Shown: in pieces, positions 31,635 through 40,993 of the stretch | Layout: each line of letters opens with the position of its first letter | Position numbering within the stretch: position 1 is the first letter of the stretch | From: Hymenobacter persicinus | Lineage (GTDB): Bacteria > Bacteroidota > Bacteroidia > Cytophagales > Hymenobacteraceae | DNA length: 64,000 nt | Reading direction: 5' to 3' | Assembly: GCF_004167665.1 (NCBI RefSeq) | Contig: NZ_SEWE01000011.1 | Location: 47,962 to 111,961, forward strand | Translations under genes and position numbers: made by a program | The notes under the pieces: generated by a model | The model's input: the letters and a program-made list of their open reading frames with translations, nothing else | Told to the model about the DNA's origin: nothing | The model's database searches: none

Positions 31635-33038
31635 TTACTTCTTCATCTCGCCCACCATGTCCTCGGGCTTGAGCCACTCGTTGAACTGCTCCTCGGTGAG
31701 GTAGCCGAGCTGCAGGGCCGTTTCCTTCAGGGTCGAGCCGTTTTTGTGGGCCGTCTGGGCAATTTCGGCGGCTTTGTAGTAGCCGATGTGCGGGTTCAGG
31801 GCCGTCACCAGCATCAGGCTGCTGTCGACATGCTTCTTGATGTTGGCCTCGATAGGCTCGATGCCCTCGGCGCACCGGTCGTTGAACGACACGCACACGT
31901 CGCCGATGAGGCGGGCCGAGTGCAGGAAGTTGTAAATCATGACCGGCTTGAACACGTTCAGCTCGAAGTGACCACTCATGCCGCCGATGTTGATGGCCAC
32001 GTCGTTGCCCATCACCTGGGCCGCTACCATCGTCATGGCCTCGCACTGGGTCGGGTTCACCTTGCCGGGCATGATGCTCGAGCCAGGCTCGTTGTCGGGA
32101 ATGTGCAGCTCACCGATGCCGGCGCGCGGGCCCGAAGCCAGCAGGCGGATATCGTTGGCAATCTTCATCAGCGAAGCCGCTACCGTCTTCAGCGCGCCGT
32201 GGGCTTCCACGATGGCGTCGTGGGCGGCCAGGGCCTCAAACTTGTTTTCGGCCGTGATGAAGGGCAGACCGGTGAGGTCGGCAATGTGCTTGGCCACGTT
32301 CTCCGAGTAGCCGGCCGGGGTGTTGATGCCGGTGCCGACGGCCGTGCCGCCTAAAGCCAGCTCGGAGAGGTGAGCCAGCGTGTTCTTGATGGCGCGCAGG
32401 CCGTGGTCGAGCTGGGACACGTAGCCGCTGAACTCCTGGCCCACGGTCAGCGGGGTGGCGTCCATCAGGTGGGTGCGGCCAATCTTGACGATGTGCATGA
32501 AATCCTGGCTTTTGCGCCGGAGCGTGTCGCGCAGCTTCTCGATGCCGGGAATCGTGACTTCGACCAGAATCTTGTAGGCGGCAATGTGCATGGCCGTCGG
32601 GAACGTGTCGTTGCTCGACTGCGACTTGTTCACGTCGTCGTTGGGGGCCAGCACCTTTTTCTCGTCCTGGAGGCTGCCGCCCTGCAGCACGTGGCCGCGG
32701 TAGGCAATAACCTCGTTCACGTTCATGTTCGACTGCGTGCCCGAGCCGGTCTGCCACACCACCAGCGGAAACTCCTGGTCGAGCTTACCCGCCAGGATTT
32801 CGTCGGCAACCTTGCCAATCAGCTCGGCCTTTTCGGCGCTCAGGATACCCGCGTCGCGGTTGGTCAGCGCGGCGGCCTTTTTGAGGTAGGCAAAGGCGCG
32901 GATGATTTCCTTGGGCATCCGGTTGATGTCCTGGGCAATCTGAAAGTTGTCGATGCTGCGCTGGGTCTGGGCGCCGAAGTAGGCGTCGGCCGGCACCTGC
33001 ACGGTGCCCATGGTGTCTTTCTCGGTGCGGAATTGCAT
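31635..33038 (-). CDS. fumC: Class II fumarate hydratase
   Basis: 467 residues. Fumarase C converts fumarate to malate in the TCA cycle without an iron-sulfur cluster. The signature [15 protein letters not shown] is complete. Other family segments are [53 protein letters not shown] and [18 protein letters not shown]. The last pair carries the catalytic His. The length and motifs are typical of FumC rather than aspartase or argininosuccinate lyase. A -7-like TACTTTTA lies upstream on this strand. Confidence 0.96.
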   Translation of the reverse strand: MQFRTEKDTMGTVQVPADAYFGAQTQRSIDNFQIAQDINRMPKEIIRAFAYLKKAAALTNRDAGILSAEKAELIGKVADEILAGKLDQEFPLVVWQTGSGTQSNMNVNEVIAYRGHVLQGGSLQDEKKVLAPNDDVNKSQSSNDTFPTAMHIAAYKILVEVTIPGIEKLRDTLRRKSQDFMHIVKIGRTHLMDATPLTVGQEFSGYVSQLDHGLRAIKNTLAHLSELALGGTAVGTGINTPAGYSENVAKHIADLTGLPFITAENKFEALAAHDAIVEAHGALKTVAASLMKIANDIRLLASGPRAGIGELHIPDNEPGSSIMPGKVNPTQCEAMTMVAAQVMGNDVAINIGGMSGHFELNVFKPVMIYNFLHSARLIGDVCVSFNDRCAEGIEPIEANIKKHVDSSLMLVTALNPHIGYYKAAEIAQTAHKNGSTLKETALQLGYLTEEQFNEWLKPEDMVGEMKK

Positions 33039-33109
33039 GTAGCGGGAATGAAAATGACGAATCCGGTTTTGGAGGTGGTAAAAGTACGCAACAACCCGAA
33101 CTCAGGCCC

Positions 33110-33151
33110 TAAAAAGACACCGGCCCCGCTGCCGAAGCAACGGGGCCGGTG
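33110..33151 (-). terminator. Terminator of the outer-membrane barrel gene
   Basis: An 11-bp stem CACCGGCCCCG (33118-33128) / CGGGGCCGGTG (33141-33151). On the minus strand it is followed by a run of T (complement of 33111-33115). Confidence 0.85.
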
Positions 33152-33198
33152 AAAAATTCCCGCGCCGGGAGTTAGCAGCCCGACCAGCGGACCCGCCG

Positions 33199-33960
33199 TC
33201 AGAACGAATAGTTCAGCGAGGCTTTAATCACGCGGTTCTGGGCGTCGAAGCGGTTGTTCTTATCCAGCGACGACAGGCCGAAGTCGTAGCCCGCGCTCAG
33301 GCCGAAGCCGCTGTCGAACTGGTAGCCCAGCCCCCCAACGGCGGCGAAGTCCACGGGGCGGAACTGATTTTTCACGTCGAAGTCCGTCTTAAAAGCGCTG
33401 AAGCCCAGGGCTCCGGCTTCCACGCGCACCTTGTTGCTGACCAAGAACGAGGCCTGTGGGCCGGCGAAAAGGTAGAAGCCGGGCGTCAGGTAGCCCTTAA
33501 ACAGCACCGGCACATCAATGTAGGCCATGCGGGAGGTAGCCGTGACGCGGGCATTCAGGAAGTCGAACTTCTCCCAGGGCAGCGTGCCGACCAGCTTGGC
33601 GCCTTTCTCGGAGTACGAAACGCCGGGCTCGATGGCAAAGCCCGGACCCAGCGGAATAGTGGCGTAGAGGCCGGCGTGCACGCCGGGCTTCATTTCCTTG
33701 GTCACGGCCCCGTTGGTGTAGCCGGCCAAATCCATCACGCTCTGCACGGCATCCCCCGACCAGTCGGAGACGTTGACGCCAGCCCGCACCCCGAACTTGA
33801 TGCCCGGCGTGGCCGGGGCGGGACGCACGGCCGAGTACACGGGGCGGGCCGGAGCTGGAGAGTAGGTTGGGCGGCGCACCTGGGCCTGGGCCACGGAGAA
33901 AGAAGCAGAAACCAGCAGCGCGGCCGCAGCCAAGCGCCCGAAGAGAGCTTTGGAGTTCAT
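33199..33960 (-). CDS. PorT-type outer-membrane beta-barrel protein
   Basis: 253 residues. A signal peptide (about 1-26, ending VAQAQ) and a Pro-rich linker precede a small eight-strand-like barrel: IKFGVRAGVNVSDWSG, PGVHAGLYATIPLGPGFAIEPG (split), SYSEKGAKL, MAYIDVPVLFKGYL, FYLFAGPQASFLV and a final ASLNYSF ending in Phe. This is the pattern of 'porin family' or outer-membrane protein beta-barrel domains in Bacteroidetes. Function unknown. The 409-base gap upstream holds its promoter. Confidence 0.83.
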   Translation of the reverse strand: MNSKALFGRLAAAALLVSASFSVAQAQVRRPTYSPAPARPVYSAVRPAPATPGIKFGVRAGVNVSDWSGDAVQSVMDLAGYTNGAVTKEMKPGVHAGLYATIPLGPGFAIEPGVSYSEKGAKLVGTLPWEKFDFLNARVTATSRMAYIDVPVLFKGYLTPGFYLFAGPQASFLVSNKVRVEAGALGFSAFKTDFDVKNQFRPVDFAAVGGLGYQFDSGFGLSAGYDFGLSSLDKNNRFDAQNRVIKASLNYSF

Positions 33961-34369
33961 ATCGAAGAGTATTCGGGAAAAGATGAAGAGCAGAAAACCG
34001 CGGCGGCGCAGGCAGCATCCGAGCCAGGGTTTCGGTGGGGTGGTATGTCAAAACCATACCAACTACGCTGCAGCTCCCCGCACCCCGGCGCGGCCGGCCG
34101 GGAACTGCCGCTGCAAATCAGCCACTTAAAAATCTGCTGCATCGACCAACCGGGCGGAACTCCCGACCAAGCGCCGGGCTACCAGCAGGACCCAAACCCG
34201 GATTTTATGCCCGCGCTGCAGCTGACTACGCCGCACTGGTACGCCGAAAGACGGGCGCTGCCGAAGTAGGGGCTGGGGTTGAGCGGCGGCCGTGCCTCAT
34301 TTTTCCGTGGTAAGTCGTCTGTTAGCAGCCGGCTGCGTATAGCCCTTATTCAAATCAGCTATTCCCGCC
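33961..34369. other. Non-coding gap, 409 bases
   Basis: No convincing gene. It holds the hairpin TGGTATG/CATACCA (34041-34047 and 34055-34061), whose minus strand includes TGGTTTTG, a one-mismatch -7 candidate for the barrel gene. A 20-codon reading frame at 34207-34269 has no supporting features. The plus-strand start signal for the next gene is not clear. Confidence 0.4.
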
Positions 34370-34624
34370 ATGAAAAAGACCTTCGAAGACGAATCCGAGG
34401 CTCTCTCGGCCCAGCCCGACCAGCCCACCACGGCCCAGCCGGCCGCCTCTACCACTGCCTCCTCCACGGCTTCTTCCCCAAGTGAGACGCCCGTGCCCGT
34501 GGCCGGCAACGGCGCCCCCGATTACAGCCAGGTTCAGGTTAAAACCGAGCCCGAACTACCCCGTGAGGTAGAGCCCGGCGGCAGTGCCACCGAGCCCCAG
34601 AGCGGGGGCGGCTACAGCGGCTAG
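34370..34624 (+). CDS. Small disordered Ser/Thr/Pro-rich protein
   Basis: 84 residues. There is no signal peptide, no membrane segment and no hydrophobic core. The middle is Thr/Ala/Ser-rich (TTAQPAASTTASSTASS) and the end is Gly-rich (GGGYSG). I do not recognise a family. A strong terminator follows 25 bases after the stop codon, which supports a real transcription unit. It is predicted to be cytoplasmic and unstructured. Confidence 0.5.
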   Translation: MKKTFEDESEALSAQPDQPTTAQPAASTTASSTASSPSETPVPVAGNGAPDYSQVQVKTEPELPREVEPGGSATEPQSGGGYSG

Positions 34625-34649
34625 CCCATACCAACGTTGACTTAACAGC

Positions 34650-34682
34650 AAAAAAGCCGACCTGCGAGGGTCGGCCTTTTTT
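34650..34682. terminator. Bidirectional terminator at 34.66 kb
   Basis: Stem GCCGACC (34656-34662) / GGTCGGC (34669-34675), flanked by A6 and T6. It serves the small Ser/Thr-rich gene on the plus strand and the anti-sigma/TonB gene on the minus strand. Confidence 0.88.
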
Positions 34683-34707
34683 GTTGGGAGCGTGGGGCCG
34701 GCTACGG

Positions 34708-35829
34708 CTAGAAGCTCACCGACATTTCCACCACCTGGTCGGCGCGGAGGCCGCTGGCGAGGCCGGGCTGCCAGGCGGGCCCTTCGCAGATCAAACGGAT
34801 GGCGGCGGCATCGTAGTCGGCACGCAGGCTGCGAACCACTTGGAAGTTCTCCAGCTGCCCGGCGGCCGTCACCGTGAATTTCACCCGGACGGTACCATCC
34901 AGGCCCTTGGCGGGCGGCTCGGGCCGGAACTTGTTGTTGTGATGCAGATAATCCTGGAAGCTGCGGTAGCCGCCCACCGGCTGGGGCCGCACGCTGGCCG
35001 CGGGGGGCAGATTAGCAGAGCGCGCCGCACCCGTTTCCGGCGCCGCTTTGGCCTTCATGCTTTTTGCCGCAACGCTCCCATCCATGTCGGCGGCAGCGGC
35101 CATGGCCACCCGCCCCTTGGCCGGCGCAGGTGCCGCCGATAACGACTCCGGCACCGGCACCGCGGCCTGGGGCACTTCCACCATAGCCACGACGGCCGCA
35201 GGGTTTTCCGGCGTAGCGGTGGTAGTAGCAACTGCGGAAGCCGGCCTAGCGCGGCCCCGCCGGGCCGGGGCCGCGCTAGGCCGGGGCCGGGCTGCGGCAA
35301 TGGGCGCGGAAGCCGCCGGCGCCTCAGACCGCGTCGCCCCGGCCACCGGCTCCGGAGCTGGAAGCGGGGCTGCGGCCGGGGCTGGGGTTGGCTCCGGGGT
35401 CACCGCCACGGCCGGCTCGGCGGCGCGGGGTGCGGGACGGGCAGCCGCCACTTCGGCTGATTCTGACTGTAACTTCTTGGTCCGCAATCCAAACCAGGCG
35501 GCGGTACTCAGCACCAATAGCAGCAGCACGGCCGCCATAGCCCGCCAGAGCACGGCCTGCCGCTGCGGGGCCGCTTCCTCCGCCAGGCGCTGGTGCAGAC
35601 GGCCTTGCAGGGTAGTCAGGGCGGCATCGGTGGTGGCAGCATCAGTAACGGCCAGGCCGTCGAGCACGTCGGCGCAGCGGGGGCAGTCCAGGGTGTGGGC
35701 CTCGACACGGTGCTGCTCGGCCGCGGGCAGCGTACCGGCCACATACTGCCGCAGCAGCGGCAGGGGCAGGTGTCCGGCCGGGTCGGCGGGCAGCTGCGGG
35801 GGCACGGGAGGCTGATTAACGGGCCGCAT
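34708..35829 (-). CDS. Anti-sigma factor-like zinc-finger protein fused to a TonB C-terminal domain
   Basis: 373 residues. An N-terminal anti-sigma zinc-finger-like motif reads EAHTLDCPRCADVL (His45, Cys49, Cys52). One membrane helix follows (about 95-114). Then comes a Pro/Ala-rich linker of about 170 residues and a C-terminal TonB_C domain: GLDGTVRVKFTVTAAGQLENF, then RSLRADYDAAAIRLI. The gene overlaps the ECF sigma gene by 14 bases, which fits anti-sigma function. The TonB end would reach the outer membrane and could couple an outer-membrane signal or receptor to sigma release. A long palindrome lies in the linker coding region. Confidence 0.82.
   Translation of the reverse strand: MRPVNQPPVPPQLPADPAGHLPLPLLRQYVAGTLPAAEQHRVEAHTLDCPRCADVLDGLAVTDAATTDAALTTLQGRLHQRLAEEAAPQRQAVLWRAMAAVLLLLVLSTAAWFGLRTKKLQSESAEVAAARPAPRAAEPAVAVTPEPTPAPAAAPLPAPEPVAGATRSEAPAASAPIAAARPRPSAAPARRGRARPASAVATTTATPENPAAVVAMVEVPQAAVPVPESLSAAPAPAKGRVAMAAAADMDGSVAAKSMKAKAAPETGAARSANLPPAASVRPQPVGGYRSFQDYLHHNNKFRPEPPAKGLDGTVRVKFTVTAAGQLENFQVVRSLRADYDAAAIRLICEGPAWQPGLASGLRADQVVEMSVSF
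35241..35284. repeat. 18-bp perfect inverted repeat inside the TonB-linker coding region
   Basis: The arms CCGGCCTAGCGCGGCCCC (35241-35258) and their exact complement (35267-35284) enclose an 8-base loop. It is the longest perfect palindrome inside a gene in this window. Confidence 0.85.
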
Positions 35830-36451
35830 TGGTATTGAAACTGGAATTAGAGGAGGAATCGAGGTGGCGCTTGAGGTTGCGCGTGCCGTTTTGGAGGTGA
35901 CTTTTCACGAGGCCCAGGTCGAAGCCGGTTTCTTGGGCAATGTCGCGGTAGCATTTTTTTTCGAGGTAAAACAGCTCCAGACAGCGGCGCTGCCCGGCGG
36001 GGAGGTCGGCCAGAGCGTGCTCCAAAGCCTGCAAACGCGCTTCCGTAAGTTCCTGTTCTTCCGCATCATCTCCCCGATGCGCGGCCCCCACCGATTCCAC
36101 ACCGGCGGCGTCAGGAAATTGCACGACCACGGGCCCGCTCTCCGGGCCGGCCCGCTGCCGGCTGCGCAAAATCATAAGGCAGTGGTTGCGGGCCGTGGCG
36201 TGCAGCCAGGCCGGGAAGTTGTCGACCTCGTGGCGGCGCAGGGTATCGAGCAGCTTTTCGAAAAGCTGCATCACGGCGTCCTGGGCATCTTCGTCGGGCC
36301 GCAGGTACTTGCGGCAGATGGCAAACACCGTCGGCATGTGCCGCTCGTAGAGCACGCCCAGATCGGCCACCACGCCCTGCTGGCGGTAGCGCGTGAGCAG
36401 CTCCGCATCGGAAAGCTCGGTGGGCGACGGGGGGCGGCGTTTGAAAAACAT
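35816..36451 (-). CDS. ECF-type RNA polymerase sigma factor
   Basis: 211 residues. Region 2 is seen in LGVLYERHMPTVFAICRKYL, EDAQDAVMQLFEKLL and FPAWLHATARNHCLMILR. Region 4 is QALEHALADLPAGQRRCLELFYLEKKCYRDIAQETGFDLGLVKSHLQNG (split here), a helix-turn-helix. There is no region 1 or 3. It is therefore a group IV (ECF) sigma factor. I take the Met at 36451 (MFFKRRPPS); the one at 36502 lacks support. It overlaps the anti-sigma/TonB gene, and its own targets probably include the divergent VWA gene, though no shared promoter motif was seen. Confidence 0.9.
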   Translation of the reverse strand: MFFKRRPPSPTELSDAELLTRYRQQGVVADLGVLYERHMPTVFAICRKYLRPDEDAQDAVMQLFEKLLDTLRRHEVDNFPAWLHATARNHCLMILRSRQRAGPESGPVVVQFPDAAGVESVGAAHRGDDAEEQELTEARLQALEHALADLPAGQRRCLELFYLEKKCYRDIAQETGFDLGLVKSHLQNGTRNLKRHLDSSSNSSFNTNAAR

Positions 36452-36650
36452 GGCGGCGGGCAGAGGCGAAATGTACGCATTTAGCCCCCTTCGGCCCACC
36501 ACCTAGTGCGTCGGCGGCGTCCGGGGCGACGGTTGCGCGGCTATCCTGCCAAGTGCCCGGGCCAAGCTAAAATATTTTCGGGCGGGCCGTGTGGAATCCG
36601 CCGAAGGGGCGCATCAGGCTACTGAATCCTGACTCCAAACCCCTATTTCT

Positions 36651-38597
36651 ATGAAGAAGCTGATTCTGTTTGGCGCGGCCAGTCTGCTGACCGTAGTGGC
36701 CACGGCTAGTCCCCAATCCACCGCCACGCCCCACCGCGTACATCAAGTTAAGCCACAAGCCGATACACTGACGGCGCGCGGGCGCATCACCGACCGCAGC
36801 AACGGCCAGGGTTTGGGCGGGGTGACTATTCTAGTGAAGGGCACGACCGTGGGAGCCGCAAGCAACTCCGACGGCACGTATCGGCTCCTCTTACCAAAGG
36901 GCGCCACCACGCTGGTGTTCAGCTCTATCGGATACAACCAGGAAGAACGCTCGATTCCGGCTTCCGGCCGGGTCGATGTCGGCCTGAGCGCCGACCAGAA
37001 ACAGCTCAGCGAAGTCGTCGTGACCGGACTGTATGGCCGGGTGGCCGGGGTCCAGATCAGCGGGTATTCGGCGGGGAAGATGCGGAAAGGAAAAAACCAG
37101 GGGTATGCACCTGTTGCAGCAGATGTACGCTATGGTTCCGCGCTTCCCCGCCCTGCGCCGGGCGAAGGAGAAAGCTACGCCGCCATCCAGGAAAACGGTT
37201 TTCGCCCGACCCTCAAAGAACCCCTGAGCACGTTTTCCATCGACGTCGACGCGGCCAGCTACTCCAATGTGCGCCGCTTTCTGCACCAGGGGCAGCTGCC
37301 CCCGCCCGACGCGGTGCGGGTGGAGGAAATGCTCAACTACTTCACCTACGACCTGCCCCAACCCTCCGGCACCGACCCGTTTTCGGTCACGACCGAGCTG
37401 GCCGTGTGCCCCTGGAACCCCGAGCACCAACTGCTGCACGTGGCCTTGCAGGGCCGCCGCATCAGCACCGCCCAGCTGCCCCCGGCCAACCTGGTTTTCC
37501 TCATCGACGTGTCGGGCTCGATGGCGGAGGAAAATAAGCTGCCGCTGGTCCAGGCCGGATTGCGCCAATTGGTGCGCGAGCTACGCCCCCAGGATAAGGT
37601 GGCGCTGGTGGTGTACGCCGGGGCCGCGGGCCTGGTGCTGCCCGCCACGCCCGGCAGCCGTCCGGGCGAGATTCTGCGGGCCATCGACAAGCTGAGCGCC
37701 GGCGGCTCGACGGCCGGCGGAGCGGGCCTGCGCCTGGCGTATCAGGTAGCGCGGGAGCAGTTTCAGCAGGAAGGCAACAACCGGGTGATTCTGGCCACCG
37801 ACGGCGACTTCAACGTGGGCGAAAGCAGCGACGACGCCCTGGAGCACCTCATTGTGCAGGAGCGGGAGTCGGGCGTGTTTCTGACGGTGCTCGGCGTGGG
37901 CCAGGGCAACCTGCAGGACAGCAAGATGGAGCGCCTCGCCGACAAGGGCAACGGCAACTACGCCTACCTCGACAACCTTGACGAAGCCCGGCGGGTGCTG
38001 GTGCGGCAGTTTGGCGGTACGCTCTTTACCCTGGCCAAGGACGTGAAGCTCCAGCTCGAATTCAACCCCGCCCGGGTGCAGCAGTACCGCTTGGTGGGCT
38101 ACGAAAACCGCGCCCTGGCCGCCGAAGACTTCAACAATGACCGCAAGGACGCCGGGGAGCTGGGCGCGGGCCACACCGTGACGGCTCTCTACGAGCTGGT
38201 TCCGCCCGGCGCGCCCACCGGCATCGATGCGCTGAAGTACCAGTCCAATCCGGCCCCGGTGGCCGTGGCTCCGGCTTCGGCCGAGGTGATGACCGTGAAA
38301 CTGCGCTATAAGGAGCCCCAGGGCCAGCAAAGCCGCCTGCTGGAGCGCACCCTGCGCGGGGCGCCGGTGCCCGTGGCCCAGGCCTCCGAAAACCTGCGCT
38401 TTGCCGCTGCCGTGGCCCAGTTCGGCATGCTGCTGCGCCAGTCCGACTACCGTGGCAATGCTACTTACCCCACCACGCTGCAGCTGGCCAAGGACGCCCG
38501 CGGCCGCGACGAGGACGGCTACCGGGCCGAGCTGGTGCGCCTGGTGAAGCTGGCCGAGGGTCTCACGCCGGCCGCCGGCGCCCTGGGGGCGCGCTAA
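36651..38597 (+). CDS. VWA-domain protein with SusC-like N terminus
   Basis: 648 residues. A signal peptide (1-20) is followed by a CarboxypepD_reg-like domain (about 42-112: GRITDRSNGQGLGGVTILVKG, then FSSIGYNQEE). A TonB-box-like QLSEVVVTG lies at 118-126, the junction seen in SusC-type receptors. A YfbK-like block comes next (ESYAAIQENGFRPTLKEPLS, FSIDVDAASYSNVRRFL) and the VWA domain with MIDAS DVSGS (286-290). The C-terminal part is the DUF3520 type. It likely binds a partner on the cell surface. The gene is divergent from the ECF sigma factor gene. A -7-like TATTTTCG is at 36573-36580. Confidence 0.86.
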   Translation: MKKLILFGAASLLTVVATASPQSTATPHRVHQVKPQADTLTARGRITDRSNGQGLGGVTILVKGTTVGAASNSDGTYRLLLPKGATTLVFSSIGYNQEERSIPASGRVDVGLSADQKQLSEVVVTGLYGRVAGVQISGYSAGKMRKGKNQGYAPVAADVRYGSALPRPAPGEGESYAAIQENGFRPTLKEPLSTFSIDVDAASYSNVRRFLHQGQLPPPDAVRVEEMLNYFTYDLPQPSGTDPFSVTTELAVCPWNPEHQLLHVALQGRRISTAQLPPANLVFLIDVSGSMAEENKLPLVQAGLRQLVRELRPQDKVALVVYAGAAGLVLPATPGSRPGEILRAIDKLSAGGSTAGGAGLRLAYQVAREQFQQEGNNRVILATDGDFNVGESSDDALEHLIVQERESGVFLTVLGVGQGNLQDSKMERLADKGNGNYAYLDNLDEARRVLVRQFGGTLFTLAKDVKLQLEFNPARVQQYRLVGYENRALAAEDFNNDRKDAGELGAGHTVTALYELVPPGAPTGIDALKYQSNPAPVAVAPASAEVMTVKLRYKEPQGQQSRLLERTLRGAPVPVAQASENLRFAAAVAQFGMLLRQSDYRGNATYPTTLQLAKDARGRDEDGYRAELVRLVKLAEGLTPAAGALGAR

Positions 38598-38633
38598 CTT
38601 CTGGTTTCATCTTTCTATTTCTACTTCTACTCG

Positions 38634-39428
38634 ATGCCTAGCTCCGCCTTTTCCCTCCAGATTCCTTCCCCCTGCGCCGAGTCGTGGGACGCCATGACGC
38701 CCCGGGGCGCGGGCCGGCACTGCGCCAGCTGCGAGCAGGTCGTTATGGACTTCACCGAGAAAACCGACGCCGAAATCCTGGCTATTCTGAAAGCCGCAGC
38801 CGGGGGCCACGCCTGCGGGCGGCTCCGGCCCGATCAGCTCGGCCGGCCGCTGCGGGGCTTCAACGTGGCGCCCCGCGTCAGCCGCTGGTCGACGGCCGTG
38901 GCCGCGACGCTGGCCCTGCTGCTGGGCCGCAGCCTAACTGCGCCCGAAGCCCGGGCCCAGGCGCCGACGAACCAGCACCCGAATTTTGGGCGGCACTCGC
39001 CGGAGCCGGAACTCGGCACCCGCAAGCTCACGCGCAGCGCCAAGAGCTTGGGCGGGATGGTAACAGTAGCAGCTGATACCGTGTTGCGCACCCACATCAG
39101 CGGGCGGGTAGTCGATGAGCTCAGTGGCGAAGGGCTACCGGGCGTGACGGTGCTGCTCCAAGGTACCCAGCACGGGGTTTCGACTATTGCTGACGGCAGC
39201 TTTACACTGCCGGTTGAGCCCAACGAGCAGCACTGTGCAATTATGTTCAGCTCCATTGGTTACAGCAGTGTGCTTCTCCCCCAGTCAACTACTGAAACAG
39301 GTATGACCGTTGGGATGGAAACAAGGGCAACAACCGGTCTACTAATTATTTATCCCATTTATACCCCGCGCGGCTTATGGGACCGGCTGCGCAGCATTCC
39401 GTATCGGGTTACCAACTTATTCCGCTAA
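38634..39428 (+). CDS. CarboxypepD_reg-like membrane protein with N-terminal CxxC module
   Basis: 264 residues. The N-terminal module has the motif GRHCASCEQVVMDFTEKTDAE (Cys30, Cys33), often seen at the start of Bacteroidetes signalling proteins. One membrane helix (about 87-100) follows, then a CarboxypepD_reg-like domain (about 150-235: ISGRVVDELSGEGLPGVTVLL, FSSIGYSSVLLP). Its position 36 bases after the VWA gene suggests co-expression. The function is unknown. It ends at a hairpin terminator. Confidence 0.75.
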   Translation: MPSSAFSLQIPSPCAESWDAMTPRGAGRHCASCEQVVMDFTEKTDAEILAILKAAAGGHACGRLRPDQLGRPLRGFNVAPRVSRWSTAVAATLALLLGRSLTAPEARAQAPTNQHPNFGRHSPEPELGTRKLTRSAKSLGGMVTVAADTVLRTHISGRVVDELSGEGLPGVTVLLQGTQHGVSTIADGSFTLPVEPNEQHCAIMFSSIGYSSVLLPQSTTETGMTVGMETRATTGLLIIYPIYTPRGLWDRLRSIPYRVTNLFR

Positions 39429-39559
39429 CGCCATTCGGGTTTGGCAGGAACAGCAGCCTCCCCAGCCGGGCGACTCGGGCTGCCGCTGCTCTCGCTGACT
39501 CCGAAGGTCTATCCGTTACCGCTACTCTTAATTTCTACCGGTACTATATAAGTATGGCA

Positions 39560-39593
39560 AAACCCCTGACCAGCCGGCTGGTCAGGGGTTTTT
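39560..39593. terminator. Bidirectional terminator between 38634-39428 and the TPR gene
   Basis: A perfect stem CCCCTGACCA (39563-39572) / TGGTCAGGGG (39579-39588), extendable to 13 bp without loop, flanked by A4 and T5. Confidence 0.88.
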
Positions 39594-39622
39594 CGTGGGG
39601 TGGAGTTGAAAGCTGGCCGGGG

Positions 39623-40821
39623 TTAGGGCTGGGTTTCGGCCAGGCCTTTCTTGATGGCGGTGAACAACGGGTTGTCGGGGGCCGCGACTTTGGACAGGTC
39701 CTTCTGGGCTTGCAGAAAGTACGGGCGGGCCGCCTTGGGCTGCTCCAGCTGCATGTTCAGAATGGCCAAGTAGAAATTCAGCAGTCCCCGCGGAGTTGGC
39801 TCGGGCGGAACGGTGGGCAGCTGGCTCCGGAAAAACGCCTCGGCCTCCTTCCACTGGCTGCTGGCCTGGTAGATATCCATAATGTCCTCATACATCTGGT
39901 CATTGGCGGGGTTGAGGGCATAGAGGCGAGCCGCCAGCGCGGGCGCTTCGGCCGCGTGGGCGGGCACGGCCAGGGCCAGCAGCGCCCGGAGCGTGGCGTA
40001 GTTGCGGGGCTGCAAAGCCAGGCTTTGCTGGTAGGCCTTTAGCGACTCGGCCGGCTGCTTGAGCTGCCCGTGCAGGAAGCCCAGCATCCGGGCGGCATCG
40101 GCTTTTAGCTCGGCATTGGTGTAAAGGTCGTAGGCCAGCCGGGCCTCGGGCAGAGCTTCCTGGGGCCGGTGCAGCTCCATCAGGGCGTAGGCCAGGTTGT
40201 AGTGCGAGGTCGGGTACTGCGGATTCAGCTTAATGGACTGCTCGAAGGGCGCCAAGCTGGCCGCCGCCTGCTCCTGCACCAGATTCGCATAGCCCACGGC
40301 GTAGTACGACATATAGTCCCCTTCCCCGTGGGCGTGGGCCTCGCCGTAGTAGCGCAGCACCAGGGCCAGCAGTTGGGCGTCGGTCTTGTCCTGCTCCCCG
40401 CAGTGGCACTGCTGCACGGCGTAGTAATAGTCGCCGAGGCCCTTGGTCAGGGCGTAATCCGTCGGAAACTTGCGCTGGAGCCGGCTCAACTCCTGGGGCA
40501 GGTCCAGGGTCACCATGTCGTAGACGCCGGGCTGACCGCGCAGCTGTTCCACAGTTTCGGTGGCCTTCAGATCTTTCAGGCCGAAGCCTCGGTGGCCCAG
40601 GCTGATGATATAGTTCTCCAGCACCAGCTTTTCCTTGCGCAGCAGCAGGCGGGGCTGCTGGTTTTGGGGTCAGCCCCGTCCAGGAGCTTGTAGGCCGCCG
40701 CGTACTTTTTCTCGCCGGTCAGCTGCTCCACCCGGGGCAGCAGGGCCGCCGGCGTCACGCTCTGGGCCCGGCCCGCCCCAACGGTCAGCACCAGGCCGGC
40801 CAGCAGTAGATATCGATGCAT
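39623..40821 (-). pseudogene. Secreted TPR protein, reading frame broken by one base
   Basis: The 5' part (from 40821) encodes a signal peptide (MHRYLLLAGLVLTVGAGRAQ) and the first helix (53 residues, to LLDGADPK). The main part, up to the stop at 39623, encodes about 345 residues of TPR repeats (SHYNLAYALMELHRPQEALPEA, KAYQQSLALQPRNYATLRALL and others), but in a different frame. The shift falls in the A4 run (complement of 40662-40665). One added A, or a -1 slip, restores NQQPRLLLRKEKLVLENYIIS. The longest uninterrupted part is 39623-40624 from a GTG. It may be a sequencing error, a true frameshift mutation, or recoding. Confidence 0.75.
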
Positions 40822-40993
40822 AACAATCAGAAAATCAGGAATGAAATAGGAGTTCCGAACAGGGCCGTAAGATGCAGGTTTTCGCGCGGATTTGGGTGGC
40901 TACCAAACGTTTGTTCGGGAGCCGGGAGCAAAAATTAATTTGGAATTGCCGGCCGCCGGCCCCACCTTGCCGACCTAAAGCACTCCGTTTGCC

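Noticed and set aside
34207..34269. A 20-codon reading frame that could be another leader peptide
   Set aside because: It has no run of one amino acid, no terminator follows, and the next gene is not biosynthetic. Nothing supports it beyond an ATG and a stop.
40660..40669. Programmed -1 frameshifting in the TPR gene
   Set aside because: The site CCCCAAAAC is only a partial slippery heptamer and no downstream stem-loop is clear. Mutation or a homopolymer sequencing error is simpler.
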